Of a stretch of DNA of 64,000 bases, positions 43,969 to 54,306 are shown in pieces (position 1 is the first letter of the stretch; each line of letters opens with the position of its first letter). A model generated the notes under the pieces. That model ran no database searches. It had not been told where the DNA came from and was given only the letters and a program-made list of their open reading frames with translations. Position numbers and translations under genes: made by a program. The stretch is from positions 1,364,001-1,428,000 of the forward strand of contig CP099418.1 in assembly GCA_024114885.1 (NCBI GenBank), written 5' to 3'. The stretch comes from Septoria linicola (lineage: Eukaryota; Ascomycota; Dothideomycetes; Mycosphaerellales; Mycosphaerellaceae).

Positions 43969-45217
43969 TGCACATGCTCCTCCGGCATCTGCATCACAGG
44001 CGATGTCCGCTGCACAACCACCGCCGCCTCCGCCGAAGCAGCCTGTCGTCACTGCTGGCCCCTCACAGGTTGCAAACCCAAACGCACCTCCACCTTTGCC
44101 TCCCAAGCCTGGAGCAACGCCGACTCCTGGGGAAGAATATGCAGAGCTTCCAGCGCGGCACGCGGTAGCCCGAGATGGTCCTCCCTTGCCTCCTCTCCCA
44201 CATGAGATGCCGAGACATCAACGCATCTCTTCGCTTTCATCGAACGGCATGCGGCCAGCATCCATCAGTCCCGCGCCATCGTATGCCGCACCTCCGTCAC
44301 TGTACCAGAATGGCCATGCTGGACCGCCATCATTCCATCACGTTCAGCACCAACAGTATCAGACCGCGCGGGACGATAGCCCTGTTTCGCCTGTATCGCC
44401 TCCTGGAGGTGTTTCTGAGCTACCAGCAAGTCGATATACTCGACCAGCACCAGCACCACAGTTCCTGCCACACCAGCAATCGCCTGGGATACACCACAAC
44501 CCCGCCCCACATACTCCATCGCAGCAGCAGCAGTACAAATCGCAAGTGCAAGGTCACCAAGTTCAGCAAATGCCGCACGCACAACAACAGTACTTCGCTC
44601 CCCAGCAGCCTCCCCGGCAGAAGTACATGGCTCCTGACCTGCTCACTGATCCGTTCGAGGTCGCCATTCCCGGTCCTGCCACCACCCCAAATTTACCTGC
44701 GCCACCTATCCCACCAAACCCCGAAAAGGAACACTTACTCCAAGCACTTTCCACCACTTTGGCTCAGCAAGCACAGCTCAAGGTGAATCAAAATCTGTCT
44801 GCTATCGCACCACTTCAGGCTCAACAGCAAGCTCTCTGTGCTGCAAATCAACGACTTGACAGCGAGATCAGGCAGCTAGAACAACTTGAACAAGCGCTGG
44901 CCAATAACGAATCTATACTTCACCGTAGCATCCAGGACTGCGATCGGACCATCGCCACGGCGAGATCAAAGAAGCAGCCACCAATCGATGAGGTTTTGAT
45001 CGCGCCTACCATGGTAGCAAATCAACTCTGGACACTGTGTGCTGAAGAGGCAGCATGCCGCGAAGCAATGTACGTCCTTCAAAAGGCGAACGACAGGGGA
45101 AGGGTCAGTGGAGATGTCTTCATACGGCAGATGAGAGGCCTAGGCAGAGAGTGCTTCCTCAAGATGGCCTTGGCGAGGAAATGTGCAGCTGGTATGGGCT
45201 TAGAGGTGAGGAGATGA
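43379..45217 (+). CDS. VPS23: ESCRT-I subunit Vps23 / TSG101
   Basis: Endosomal sorting protein that binds ubiquitinated cargo. Exons 43379-43435 and 43529-45217 give 581 aa; the 93-base intron (GTGCGT...CAG) joins SVLH to EYHDAQRTY. Residues 1-145 form the UEV domain: VFRGTTYHFPVKIWVPHAYPYDAP and DGRVYHPYL are its typical strands. A Gln run of 12 (CAG tract) and a long Pro/Gln-rich linker follow to about residue 340, then a coiled coil (about 370-430) and the steadiness box, NDRGRVSGDVFIRQMRGLGR, near the C-terminus. The ORF-level Met at 43715 is internal; the true start is the small first exon. Confidence 0.95.
43931..43966 (+). repeat. CAG microsatellite encoding polyGln in VPS23
   Basis: Eleven CAG codons and one CAA in a row give twelve Gln directly after the UEV domain. 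An uninterrupted CAG run like this is prone to length change. Confidence 0.97.
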
Positions 45218-45924
45218 TGACGTTTTGGACTTTTCAAGGGATGAAGGAACGACTACCACAGTTCCTCTACCCTGGTCACCGCACGTGGAAGCTGCCCACG
45301 AGTATCGCTTCCATGGTCTCTGACCGCCTGTCGGTATTCACTTCCATGCGAATCTGCTTAGGTGGCGCGGTCCCGCGGCCCAAATCTTCTGAGCCTCAAC
45401 CTTCCACGGAGTCTCCGCTCAATATGCATCGCAAGAAGTTCTAAGGTCGCCGTGTGGAAGACTGTGCAAGCGATTGCGGAAAGGTGGAGGATTCAAAGAC
45501 TCCACACTCGGTACAATGTGATGCGAACCCTTGCAGAAACCTTCAGATCCCGGTCACCTCCGCACGCTCACCCACCATGTGACTCCACATTCACGACGAC
45601 CACGCGAAAGCCAAGCATACCAAGGCTGCCTAAGTCGGACTACGCCTCGCGGCAGATGTATGTTTCCTGCTCGCGCCTCTGGCATCATGGCCGAGAAGAC
45701 CTGCCGATGAGGGCTCCGGTCATGTTCGGCAACCCATCGTGTAATAGTGCCTTGGAACCTCATCAGTAGGACTATGTCATAGCAGTAACGCATACATTAG
45801 TGCCTTGGACGATGCTACGCTGCACAAATGTGTGCGGCGTTACGGACCTCAGTACCGCCCACGCTCACTATAAAGATATGTACATCCATACCATGGCCGA
45901 ATGCCCAGTTAGGTGTGAGACACA
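45218..45924. other. Intergenic, VPS23 to GH3 gene
   Basis: Seven hundred bases between two plus-strand genes. Short frames here do not resemble proteins; the right end should be the glucosidase promoter. Confidence 0.45.
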
Positions 45925-47811
45925 ATGGCTATCCAGAACAGCAGACCTGGCCGCAGGGCTCTTTTAATCGGCTTGCTGGCCTCCACAGCAGTCTGCCATC
46001 CACAGGGACAGAATGTCAAAGTGCTTCGACCCAGGTCTACCGATAATGCCACTTTTCCCTACCAAAATGCATCACTTTGCATCGACGATCGACTAGACGA
46101 CCTCATCTCGCGGATGACAGTCGCTGAGAAGGCTGGACAGCTGTTTCACACCCAGATCTCGATGGGTCCCAATGGTACATTGGACCCAGGCACCGAAACT
46201 AGGAATGGCACCACGACAATGATAAGCGAGATGTTCATGTCTCATTACAATTTGCGCAGCAACATCGAAAATGTGACCCAAGCGGCGGAGTGGCACAATG
46301 CAATTCAGGAGCTGGCAATGAGCACACGTCTCGGAATTCCAATCACCCTCTCAACAGATCCTCGTCACGCCTTCACCGAGAATATTGGCACCGGTTTCGC
46401 CGCAAACAGATTCTCGCAATGGCCAGAGAGCTTAGGTCTGGCTGCGTTGAGAAGCCCAGAAATCGTGCAGAAGTTCGCCGAGGTCGCCAGAGAGGAGTAT
46501 ATGGCAATCGGGCTGCGATCTGCTTTGCATCCACAAATTGATCTCTCGACAGAGTACAGATGGGCTCGTATCGCTAACACTATGGGAGAAGACGCGAACT
46601 TGACTTCTCAGTTGGTCGTAGCTTACTTGAAAGGCTTTCAAGGAGAGGAGATTGGTCCACACTCTGTCACGACTGTCACCAAGCATTTCCCTGGCGGTGG
46701 TCCCATGGAGAATGGTGAAGACAGCCACTTTACCTACGGCAAAAGCCAAGTCTATCCGGGAAATAATTTCGATTACCATCTTATTCCTTTCAAGGCCGCC
46801 ATTGCTGCAGGCGCCCGTCAGATTATGCCGTATTATTCCAAAATTCTGAACACTACCTATGAAGAGGTTGGCTTCAGTTTCAACAAGGGAATCATCACCG
46901 ATCTTCTGCGCCACGAGTTAGGGTTCGATGGCATTGTTTGCTCCGATTGGGGCCTCATCACGGATACCGTCATTCTCGGACAGGACATGCCAGCTCGAGC
47001 CTGGGGTGTGGAGTATCTGAGCGAGCTCGATCGCGCTGCGCGTGTGCTTGGGGCTGGTGTTGACCAATTCGGTGGAGAGCAGAGGCCTGAATTGATCGTG
47101 CAGCTTGTTGAAGAGGGTCGTGTCTCTGAAGAACGCATAGACGAGTCTGCACGCCGTCTCCTTCGCGAGAAGTTTGTGCTCGGACTGTTCGACAACCCAT
47201 TTGTTGACGTCGAACAAGCGGAAATAGTCGTCGGCAATCCTTACTTTGTTCGCCTTGGTCAGGAAGCACAACGTGCAGCATACACTCTCTTAACCAACAA
47301 GGACGACATTCTGCCGTTGAAGAACTTTGCAGGCAGAGTATACGCTGAAGGCTTTGATGCCAGCTACCTCACCAATCGCAGCATCGAGGTTGTGGAAACA
47401 CCCGAAGAGGCAGACGTGGCCTTCCTGAGGCTGCAAGCACCTTTTGAGCCTCGTCCCGGCGGGTTTGAAGCCAGTTACACCGCAGGCAGTCTGGAGTACA
47501 ACGCAACTGAGAAGGCAAGACAAGCAGCAATATACAGTGCTGTACCCACGATCGTCGATGTATACCTAGGTCGACCAGCGGCGGTTCCAGAGATCGCCGA
47601 GAATGCTGCTGCATTTCTTGGTAGTTTTGGAAGTGGGCCGGATGCCTTCTTGGATGTGGTTTTTGGTGCCGCTGAGCCGAAAGGGCAATTGCCATTTGAC
47701 CTTCCTCGTAGCAACCAGGCTGTTGAGAACAGTTATGAGGATGTGCCGTTTGATACAGAGAATCCTGTGGCTCGCTTCGGGGACGGACTGAGGTATAAGC
47801 AGGATTGTTGA
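45925..47811 (+). CDS. Secreted glycoside hydrolase family 3 beta-glucosidase
   Basis: Retaining glycosidase that releases terminal beta-linked sugars. A single exon of 628 aa. A signal peptide of about 25 residues (RRALLIGLLASTAVC) and many N-x-S/T sites (e.g. NATF, NASL, NGTL, NGTTT) fit secretion. The GH3 (beta/alpha)8 barrel contains DPRHAF, KHFPGGGP (the conserved Lys-His) and IVCSDWG with the nucleophile Asp341. The second alpha/beta sandwich domain runs from about 440, with LLTNKDDILPLKN, and the chain ends near the barrel-sandwich GHR without a fibronectin III domain, so it is a compact form. Substrate specificity between glucosidase and related GH3 activities is not settled. Confidence 0.9.
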   Translation: MAIQNSRPGRRALLIGLLASTAVCHPQGQNVKVLRPRSTDNATFPYQNASLCIDDRLDDLISRMTVAEKAGQLFHTQISMGPNGTLDPGTETRNGTTTMISEMFMSHYNLRSNIENVTQAAEWHNAIQELAMSTRLGIPITLSTDPRHAFTENIGTGFAANRFSQWPESLGLAALRSPEIVQKFAEVAREEYMAIGLRSALHPQIDLSTEYRWARIANTMGEDANLTSQLVVAYLKGFQGEEIGPHSVTTVTKHFPGGGPMENGEDSHFTYGKSQVYPGNNFDYHLIPFKAAIAAGARQIMPYYSKILNTTYEEVGFSFNKGIITDLLRHELGFDGIVCSDWGLITDTVILGQDMPARAWGVEYLSELDRAARVLGAGVDQFGGEQRPELIVQLVEEGRVSEERIDESARRLLREKFVLGLFDNPFVDVEQAEIVVGNPYFVRLGQEAQRAAYTLLTNKDDILPLKNFAGRVYAEGFDASYLTNRSIEVVETPEEADVAFLRLQAPFEPRPGGFEASYTAGSLEYNATEKARQAAIYSAVPTIVDVYLGRPAAVPEIAENAAAFLGSFGSGPDAFLDVVFGAAEPKGQLPFDLPRSNQAVENSYEDVPFDTENPVARFGDGLRYKQDC

Positions 47812-48116
47812 GTGGATCTCTCAGGCCGTGTCAGGCGGGATGGAAGGTAACTTAGCATGATTACAGAATCAATACCAGTAGACAGTAGAAGTGCATCTTG
47901 CCATGCGTCTTTCACCATTTCGAATTGGTTGACATCACTCTTTCCATTGCAGCAAGGCTAATTGACCTCACCTTACTTCACTGTGAGTGTGCTTGCTACA
48001 CGAGTCAACATTCGTAGAGATGCAAGGTGCACAACGCTCAGAAGGCACTGAGCATGATAGACCACAAAGATAACAGCTTAGCGTGTCTGCCACCCTCACT
48101 GAGGTTTGCTTCCTTA
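47812..48116. other. Intergenic, convergent GH3 / tubulin cofactor E tails
   Basis: 305 bases; presumably two 3' UTRs. Nothing else seen. Confidence 0.5.
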
Positions 48117-49925
48117 TCAATTCCGCATCTCGACTCTCACCTTGGCCTCTCTGCCTTCAATATATGTTCCCAACGTCCTCGTCCCCGGAACGAGCTCGAC
48201 CTCCCTCGCGACTTTCTCCTCCCTCGGCTTGGTCTGTTCCTCGTCCTCGTCTGAATCCCACTCGACGATGCTCTCGTAGCCGCCATCGACGCCCAGTGGG
48301 TCCTCCTCGCCAGTTTCCCATATCAGCCTCAGGTCGAGGGGCATGACGTTCAGCTTTTTGCCAATCATGCCTAACACGGAGTAGATGTTGAAGGATTTTG
48401 GAATCTTCAGTGTCCAGTCTGGATGTGAAGAGGAGGAACATGTGATGGTTATGAGTCTTGCTGCGAGACTTCGTGGATCGATAGTGTTGGTGCTTGGCTG
48501 GTCTGGGTGTATGGTCAGTCCAAGGTCAAATCTCGTATCTGCTGAGTGGGGAGGGTGTAATCTTACCTGGTATGACAGGTTCGCCATACTCTTCGCATAG
48601 CGCCGACCATAGCGAGTGTTTTCGCAAAACGTCCACTCGGCTGTCCGGAGAGGAAGCAGCAAGCTCTGCAGCAATCTCGTCGAGATAGTATTTCTCCGCA
48701 TTGAGTCTCTCCTTTTCAGTGATCTTGCTGTAGTTCAACATCTCCAGCTGCGGTAGTCGGGCAATTGTGAGCATGTAACCATCTTCTGCCAGGAGTGGCT
48801 TCCCTGCGGCAGACTTGAGATCGGTGTAGATCGGATTGCCCGTCATGCGGAGCTGTTTCAGCGCTGGAAATGCAGTTGGAAGAGCATCGATCACGGCCCA
48901 GGAGTTGATTCGGTTGTGTGCGAGATCGAGATCAATTATTGAGCTGTTGATGTGGGTGTTCAGCTCTCCCACGCCTCGAATCTGACATTTCTCCAAATTG
49001 AGCCTCTCAAGGTTTCCACAGGCGGTGAGGTCTTGCAGATCAGATAGATTTGTGAAGTCGTTCCCCGCAAGATCGATCACTTTGATGCTGGCGGGAAGGG
49101 CTTGTGCATCAAGAGAGGCAGTGTTGTGGCGCTCATCGTTAGCTACCTTGAAGGTCTTGACATTTGGAAAGTGAAGAGAGGTAACTTGGCCCAAGGATCC
49201 CGACTTGCCTTGCAGCAAGGTGTTGGAAAGGCTCAGAGAGGCGACTCGGTCCAGTCGGACCGCATCAGCCGTACCATCGACCTCGAATCTGTTTCCGTCC
49301 AGCACCAGATGGACCAGCTTCGGCAGCAGAGTAACTAAGCGTCGTATTTCTTCGAGGCTCTCGAACAGATTGCAGCTGAGATCCAGCTCAGAAATGTCTT
49401 TGCATACATCGCGAATCACCTCATCCTCGACACTGTTCTTGTACTGAAGCCGCATGTGGTCAAGAATCAAGACGTGGATTCCTTGAAGTGCTGCCTGTCG
49501 TTTTGCGAACTTCTGAAAGCCAACTTCTTCGGCTTGTTTTGATGAGAAGTACACCGCTTGGCTAGCTTCGACATCGTCTTTCGACATGTACTTCTCTCGC
49601 ACTGCCTGGTAGAAACTTCTTGGCTCATCCCATGGCTGAGCCGGTCTCAGGAAGGAGGCCACGGTGGGCGATCTGCTTCTGCCTGATGTGAGCTCAAGAC
49701 TGCCGTTCGAGCTGCACAAGTGAAGACTATTTCTTCAGTGATCGATCGTTTCGACCTACATTCAAAGTATTTCACTCCTTCATGAGTTCCATTGTGCTTG
49801 CCGCGAGCCGGATCGTCCCATTCGACTCCTAGCCAATTTCCCGACTTGTTGCGGACTGAGCCCAAGTACTGGACGGTACAGAGCTGGCCCTTGAGACTGA
49901 GTCGCTGTCCGACGAAATGAGCCAT
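48117..49925 (-). CDS. TBCE: Tubulin-folding cofactor E
   Basis: Cytosolic chaperone that binds alpha-tubulin and helps assemble the tubulin dimer (Pac2 in yeast). Three exons: 49925-49756, 49711-48567 and 48502-48117, 566 aa. The N-terminal CAP-Gly domain has VQYLGSVRNKSGNWLGVEWDDPARGKHNG; leucine-rich repeats fill about 110-350 (ISELDLSCNLFESL, LVLDGNRFEV, VIDLAGNDFTNL); the C-terminal ubiquitin-like domain (about 450-566) contains MPLDLRLIWETG. The second intron (64 bases, GTAAGA...CAG) is clear. The first is short and has a donor AG|GTCGAA; the acceptor is either before 49711 (44-base intron) or before 49699 (56 bases, protein four residues shorter); both keep frame. Confidence 0.92.
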
Positions 49926-50198
49926 GGTGTGTATATGGAAGAGGAGGCGGAAATGGAAGGCGCGACGGACGATTGTGGTTGCCTGAGGCTTGCAAAACGC
50001 GACCCACGAACAACCGTCACTTCTTCACGCGTTCAGGTCGTCTGTGTGAGAGTGTCTCGAAATCACACAAAGAGCGACGCGACGCAGGCAGGAGCTGGAC
50101 ACTTTGCATTTTCTTTCTCTCTGCTTGCTGTCCTTCTCTCCTCTTCTCTTCCCCATTCCATCTACCGTTTTCCCCCAACAGTACAGTACAATACAGCG
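49926..50198. promoter_or_regulatory. Divergent TBCE-APQ12 promoter region
   Basis: 273 bases between start codons of two divergent housekeeping genes. The APQ12 side (50095-50170) is a CT-rich stretch on the plus strand, common just before fungal start sites. Confidence 0.5.
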
Positions 50199-50766
50199 AT
50201 GGACAACGTTCAAGGTAAGCTCGTCGTCTCATTCACATCAAAGAAAGAACGTCCACTCACCACAGTGATACATCTCAGGCTGGGCATCGTACCTCTACGA
50301 ACAGCATGGCCACAACATTCCCGATGGTCTCCGCGATCAGATTCCCAAACTCGCATCCAACCCGACATACTGGTCCTACATTGGCACGGTCTACTACTAC
50401 ATCACCCTCGTGTCCTCCTATCTCCGTCCCATCTTCAACAACCTCGTGCGAAGTATCACCACCAAGCCCGATCTCGCCACTGTCGCGTTACTACTGGTCA
50501 TTCTCTTTATCAGTCTTAAGATTCTGGGCATGATCGTCGGAACCGTACTATACTGGTTTCGGCTGGCGCGAAGTGTGGCATTCTATGGTAGCATGATCAT
50601 GCTAGCCTTGTGGATGTACACGAGAGGTCCGGGAGGCTGTGCAGAAGATGCGGGCTATTGGTGGGGAGTGTGGAAGGGCTTCTACAACCACTGGAGTGAG
50701 CAAGACAGCCTGGCTCGGACTATGAGGGAGCAGGGCATACCGAGTGGAGGAGCGAGGTGGCATTGA
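50199..50766 (+). CDS. APQ12: Apq12-like nuclear envelope / pore assembly protein
   Basis: Small ER and nuclear-envelope membrane protein; the family is needed for pore assembly and membrane lipid balance. Exons 50199-50214 and 50279-50766 give 167 aa; the first exon encodes only MDNVQ plus one base, and the 64-base intron (GTAAGC...CAG) leads to GWASYLYEQHGH. Hydrophobic segments lie at about 38-55, 70-98 (VALLLVILFISLKILGMIVG) and 104-120 (AFYGSMIMLALWMY). The FYNHWSEQD-like C-terminus is polar. Assignment rests on remembered fungal Apq12 proteins of similar size and order. Confidence 0.8.
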
Positions 50767-51185
50767 GCATGCCTGGGGAGGAAGAAGGGCATCTAGAAGG
50801 ATTTTCTACGGAGATTTTGTGTGATTAGCGTTGGCGTTGGGGAGACACATTGTATCTGGATTTGGAGCCAGCGACGGTCATGCACCTCGGTGTGCACATC
50901 TCAAGCCGAGGGGTGGAACGTGGACTACGATCCAAGGACTAGGACGAGACCTCTGTGCCAGCACGGACATCACTGATGCGATTAACAGGACATTCTGATG
51001 TACGTGTCACAAACAAACATGTCCACTGACAAAGGCACTCGTTTGTTCATTTGCATAGTGTCTCTGCTGGAAGGTCAATGTCCTTTGTGCGCGTTCTGTC
51101 TATGTCCAGCAATCAAATCCGCGATGAAAAGCTCCAACGGGCCTAGAGGTCAGAGCTATCACTCACCACCGAGATCGAGACCAAG
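50767..51185. other. Intergenic
   Basis: About 420 bases between plus-strand genes; no further gene seen. Confidence 0.45.
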
Positions 51186-52108
51186 ATGAGCATCGAATCT
51201 GGAGCCAGTGCGTGTGGCAGCATGGAAGACATTGATATGTGGTATGAAGCAGAGAGCTGGGGCCAGCTGATCCAGCTCAATCGCAACTTCCTACGCGGCG
51301 AAACGAATTGCACGCCATATTACGCCGCCCCGCTCGACGATGAGACCGTCCCTACCGCTACCGATCTCCTCAAAATGCACGATTTTGGTCTGTTGACGTT
51401 CGAGAGCCAGCCAGCTCGAGTGGAGGGTCCCGGTCGAGCTGCTCGCGCTGCCTACTGTTCAGAACATAGATTCGTGCACTCCAAGCAGAAGGCATTCCTC
51501 TCTTTCTTAGTTCCTGCTGGTCCACTAGGGGAAGATGTAGAGCTGGCCAAGGGATTTTGAGACGCTCTACTTGCGGAGCCAAGAGTTTTCACCTCGGTCT
51601 TCGAATATGATGGGTTCTGCAAGCATGGTAAGTCAAGTCTGCATGTGTATTGCATCTGCGAACCGCAGACCGTGGCCCGGACCAGTCTTTGATCCTGAAG
51701 AAGAGCTCGCCATGTGCTGACACGTGCCATGCAGACTGTTGCATCAAATCTCCAAAGCTGAGGTCCAACTTCCCTGCAGAGTGGGAAACTCACATGCAAG
51801 CATACGCTTCGACCCGTGCCAAGCTGCTGAAGCAAGAACTGAAGCCATACACTCACATTGATCTGAGCTGCAATAGTATTTTGTTTTGCTTCCGCCAGAA
51901 TGAGCTCATGGCCGCTATGCGTCCGCTTGTCGTCAACGTGCTCGCCAAGGGTTGGGAGGACATCAACATCGCCAAGTTGGTTGCAGACATTGCCGAGAAG
52001 TCGGGACTCGAGTCGGTCTATCTGGATAATACTGCCGGCATGAAGGATGGAGACGACGAGGAGAAAGAGAGCCAAGTCGTCGACGATGACGGGATCGACA
52101 AGAAGTAG
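51186..52108 (+). pseudogene. DUF6919-like gene interrupted by an in-frame TGA
   Basis: ATG 51186 opens a protein whose head (MWYEAESWGQLIQLNRNFL, then GETNCTPYYAAPLDDETV and GLLTFESQP) resembles the DUF6919 family as I remember it. After 124 codons the frame meets TGA (51558-51560), yet the same frame continues to look coding and, through a 41-base intron (51628-51668, GTAAGT...CAG), runs on to 52108 with RPLVVNVLAKGWEDINIAKL and an acidic tail. Without the TGA the product would be about 293 aa. Either CGA mutated to TGA (a C-to-T change), or a weak 42-base intron (51537-51578, GTAGAG...GAG) removes it in phase. Function unknown. Confidence 0.6.
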
Positions 52109-52649
52109 AGGGGCAGACTGGGAGTGCTTCAGACATCAGATAGACTTGGCAAGAAGCGAAGCTGAACCGGTCAGAGGACAGTACATTTAGTCGGAATCGA
52201 TGAGGCCGCAGCTACATTAGTATCATAGCTTGGAATTCTTCGCCGGGTGCTCTTGAAGCCGGACTGCACACGCTCTGAGTACACGTGAAGTATGAAATGG
52301 TAGCCAAAATGGCTATTAGATATTGAAAAGAGCAAGAGGTCCGTGCCACCATTAGTCATGCGTCACACTCTGGTGACACTTCGACAGCCTTTGCCTGCAG
52401 CAACGTTTTGGACCTATTCAGCAGTATGGGTGCATATGTTGTAGACAAACAATAGCCTCTGGACACAACACAGCGAAAAGGTGACCCCCAAGTAAGCAAT
52501 CGTGGGTGAACTCTTAGCCGCGTTCTGCTGCCGATGCAGGTCCCCGAACAGCTCCGCGTTGTGGAGGAGATGTCAGTAAAGTGGGCAAAGCATCATGTAG
52601 CGAGGATGTCTTCCTTCTTGCAACAATAATCTGCGAGCTCAGTAGAATC
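52109..52649. other. Intergenic
   Basis: 540 bases between plus-strand genes. The next gene's frame stays open back to 52581 but lacks an ATG there. No other gene seen. Confidence 0.45.
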
Positions 52650-54113
52650 ATGGAGGGACCTGGATATCTAGCTGTGGCCATTCAGCCGGGCAAAGACACT
52701 GACGAAACAGCCTTTCATGACTGGTATAACACAGAACACGGGCCTTTGCGACTTCGGCTGCCTTTCATCGAGACTGGGGATCGCTACAAGGCGGCCGACA
52801 GCCAACAGCCAGAGTGGTCAGCCGTGTACGACGTGTCTGATCTGACCTGGGTCAACAAGAGGATTTACAGCAGATTGCGAGAGGAACGGTCCAAACGTGA
52901 GAAGAATGTTATGAGCACATTTGAATCTCTCGACCGGAAGATCTACAGCCTGGTTTCAGTCCGTGGCGATTCGAAGGGACCTGGCCCACACACCCTCGCT
53001 GGCTCGTTGAGGGTCAATGAGTCTGACTGGGATGATCTGAGCAAATGGTACGAAGAAGAGCACATTGACATGATGTCCAAAGTGCCAGGATGGATTCGCA
53101 CAAGAAGATTCAAGATGGTAGTTGGTGGCATCAATGGAATGCCACCTTCTGGTCAAGTGGAACATCTGGCTGTACATGACTTCAAGGAGCTTCCCGACCT
53201 AACATCAGCAGCTTTCAAAGAGATCAACTCTACCCCGTGGAGGAATCGAATTGTTGAGAAAGCGACCTGGAGGCAGGCCAGGCTGTGGAGCCATCACTTG
53301 ACCTTCGATGCCTTGGAAGAGCCGCCATCATCAGTCATCACGACGGATGGAGCAGAACTGCGTTTCCAGCTGGAAGGCAACCCGGCCGATCCAGTGATCG
53401 TCTGCGTGAACTCCATCATGACCAATCTGCACATATGGGATGATGTAGCGAAGGCACTGATGACCGGCGTAACTGGCAAGACCTACCGTGTTCTTCGTTA
53501 CAATTCTCGCGGATACTCGCAGCAAGCTGAGAAGAGCAACGATACGACTTTTGATCTTCTTGCTGATGATCTCGAGTACTTGCTTCAGCGACTGAACATT
53601 GAGAAGGTGCATGCCGTGGTCGGTGTCAGCATGGGAGGAGTTACGTCAATTAACTTCGCCATTCGACACCCAGATATGTTGGAGAAGTACGTGGCATGCG
53701 ACTGTAATGTGGCATCCAGTCCAGCGAATAGTCAGGCCTGGGCAGATCGTGTCGAGCTTGCCAAAACGAAAGGAATGTCGGAGCTCGCAAAGGTTACTGT
53801 ATCGAGATGGTTCACTCCAGAGAATGGTGACTCAGAAAACGCGAAGAAGGTGCTGCCTATGGCTACGAACGCAAACCTCGAAGGCTTCCGATTGAACTCG
53901 TTGGCACTCAGTGAGTACGACTTGAAGCCCAGGTTACAAGAGATCAAGGTTCCTGGCCTGCTCATTGCTGGAGAAGGTGATGGCAAGATCCCAGAGGCGA
54001 TGCAGAAATTCGGCATTCCGAACACGACGTTCAAGCAAATACCAAAAGCTGGCCATTTACCATTCTTGGAGAACCACGACGCCTTTGTAGAGGCACTTGC
54101 AGGATTCTTGTAG
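52650..54113 (+). CDS. Tandem EthD-like domains fused to an alpha/beta hydrolase
   Basis: A single exon of 487 aa from ATG 52650. Residues 1-215 hold two dimeric alpha-beta barrel units of EthD type: the first has FHDWYNTEHGPLR (Trp25 to His30), the second LSKWYEEEHIDMMSKVPGW (Trp133 to His138). Residues 240-487 form an alpha/beta hydrolase like 3-oxoadipate enol-lactonases, with nucleophile Ser327 (GVSMGG), acid Asp444 (GEGDGKIPE) and His469 (KAGHLPF), a complete triad. No signal peptide or PTS1. The hydrolase part could open a lactone or ester, while EthD-like domains often bind or cyclise aromatic and polyketide compounds; the joint reaction is unknown. Confidence 0.88.
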   Translation: MEGPGYLAVAIQPGKDTDETAFHDWYNTEHGPLRLRLPFIETGDRYKAADSQQPEWSAVYDVSDLTWVNKRIYSRLREERSKREKNVMSTFESLDRKIYSLVSVRGDSKGPGPHTLAGSLRVNESDWDDLSKWYEEEHIDMMSKVPGWIRTRRFKMVVGGINGMPPSGQVEHLAVHDFKELPDLTSAAFKEINSTPWRNRIVEKATWRQARLWSHHLTFDALEEPPSSVITTDGAELRFQLEGNPADPVIVCVNSIMTNLHIWDDVAKALMTGVTGKTYRVLRYNSRGYSQQAEKSNDTTFDLLADDLEYLLQRLNIEKVHAVVGVSMGGVTSINFAIRHPDMLEKYVACDCNVASSPANSQAWADRVELAKTKGMSELAKVTVSRWFTPENGDSENAKKVLPMATNANLEGFRLNSLALSEYDLKPRLQEIKVPGLLIAGEGDGKIPEAMQKFGIPNTTFKQIPKAGHLPFLENHDAFVEALAGFL

Positions 54114-54306
54114 ATATGTTGCACATACTAGATTTAGGCAGAAGCGTAGCATTCGCCTGAGGCAAATGTTCGACAACCTTGTTGAACCTCCGATGAGTGA
54201 CACATAAAAGGCACCGCCCTGTTCTCATGGCACGCAAGCAGCTATCTCTTTCTTCTCGTAGCCTGTCGATTTTTGAAAGTAGGGAACCTAGACTTCCTAT
54301 CCAAAC

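Noticed and set aside
43298..43975. A long Leu-rich minus-strand frame
   Set aside because: It is antisense to the first exons of VPS23 and its Leu run is the complement of the CAG repeat.
44175..44786. Second long frame within VPS23
   Set aside because: A His/Ser-rich shadow of the Pro/Gln-rich linker.
51558..51563. Functional stop-codon readthrough, as used for peroxisomal isoforms
   Set aside because: The known strong context is TGA followed by CTA; here it is followed by GAC, and the extension has no PTS1.
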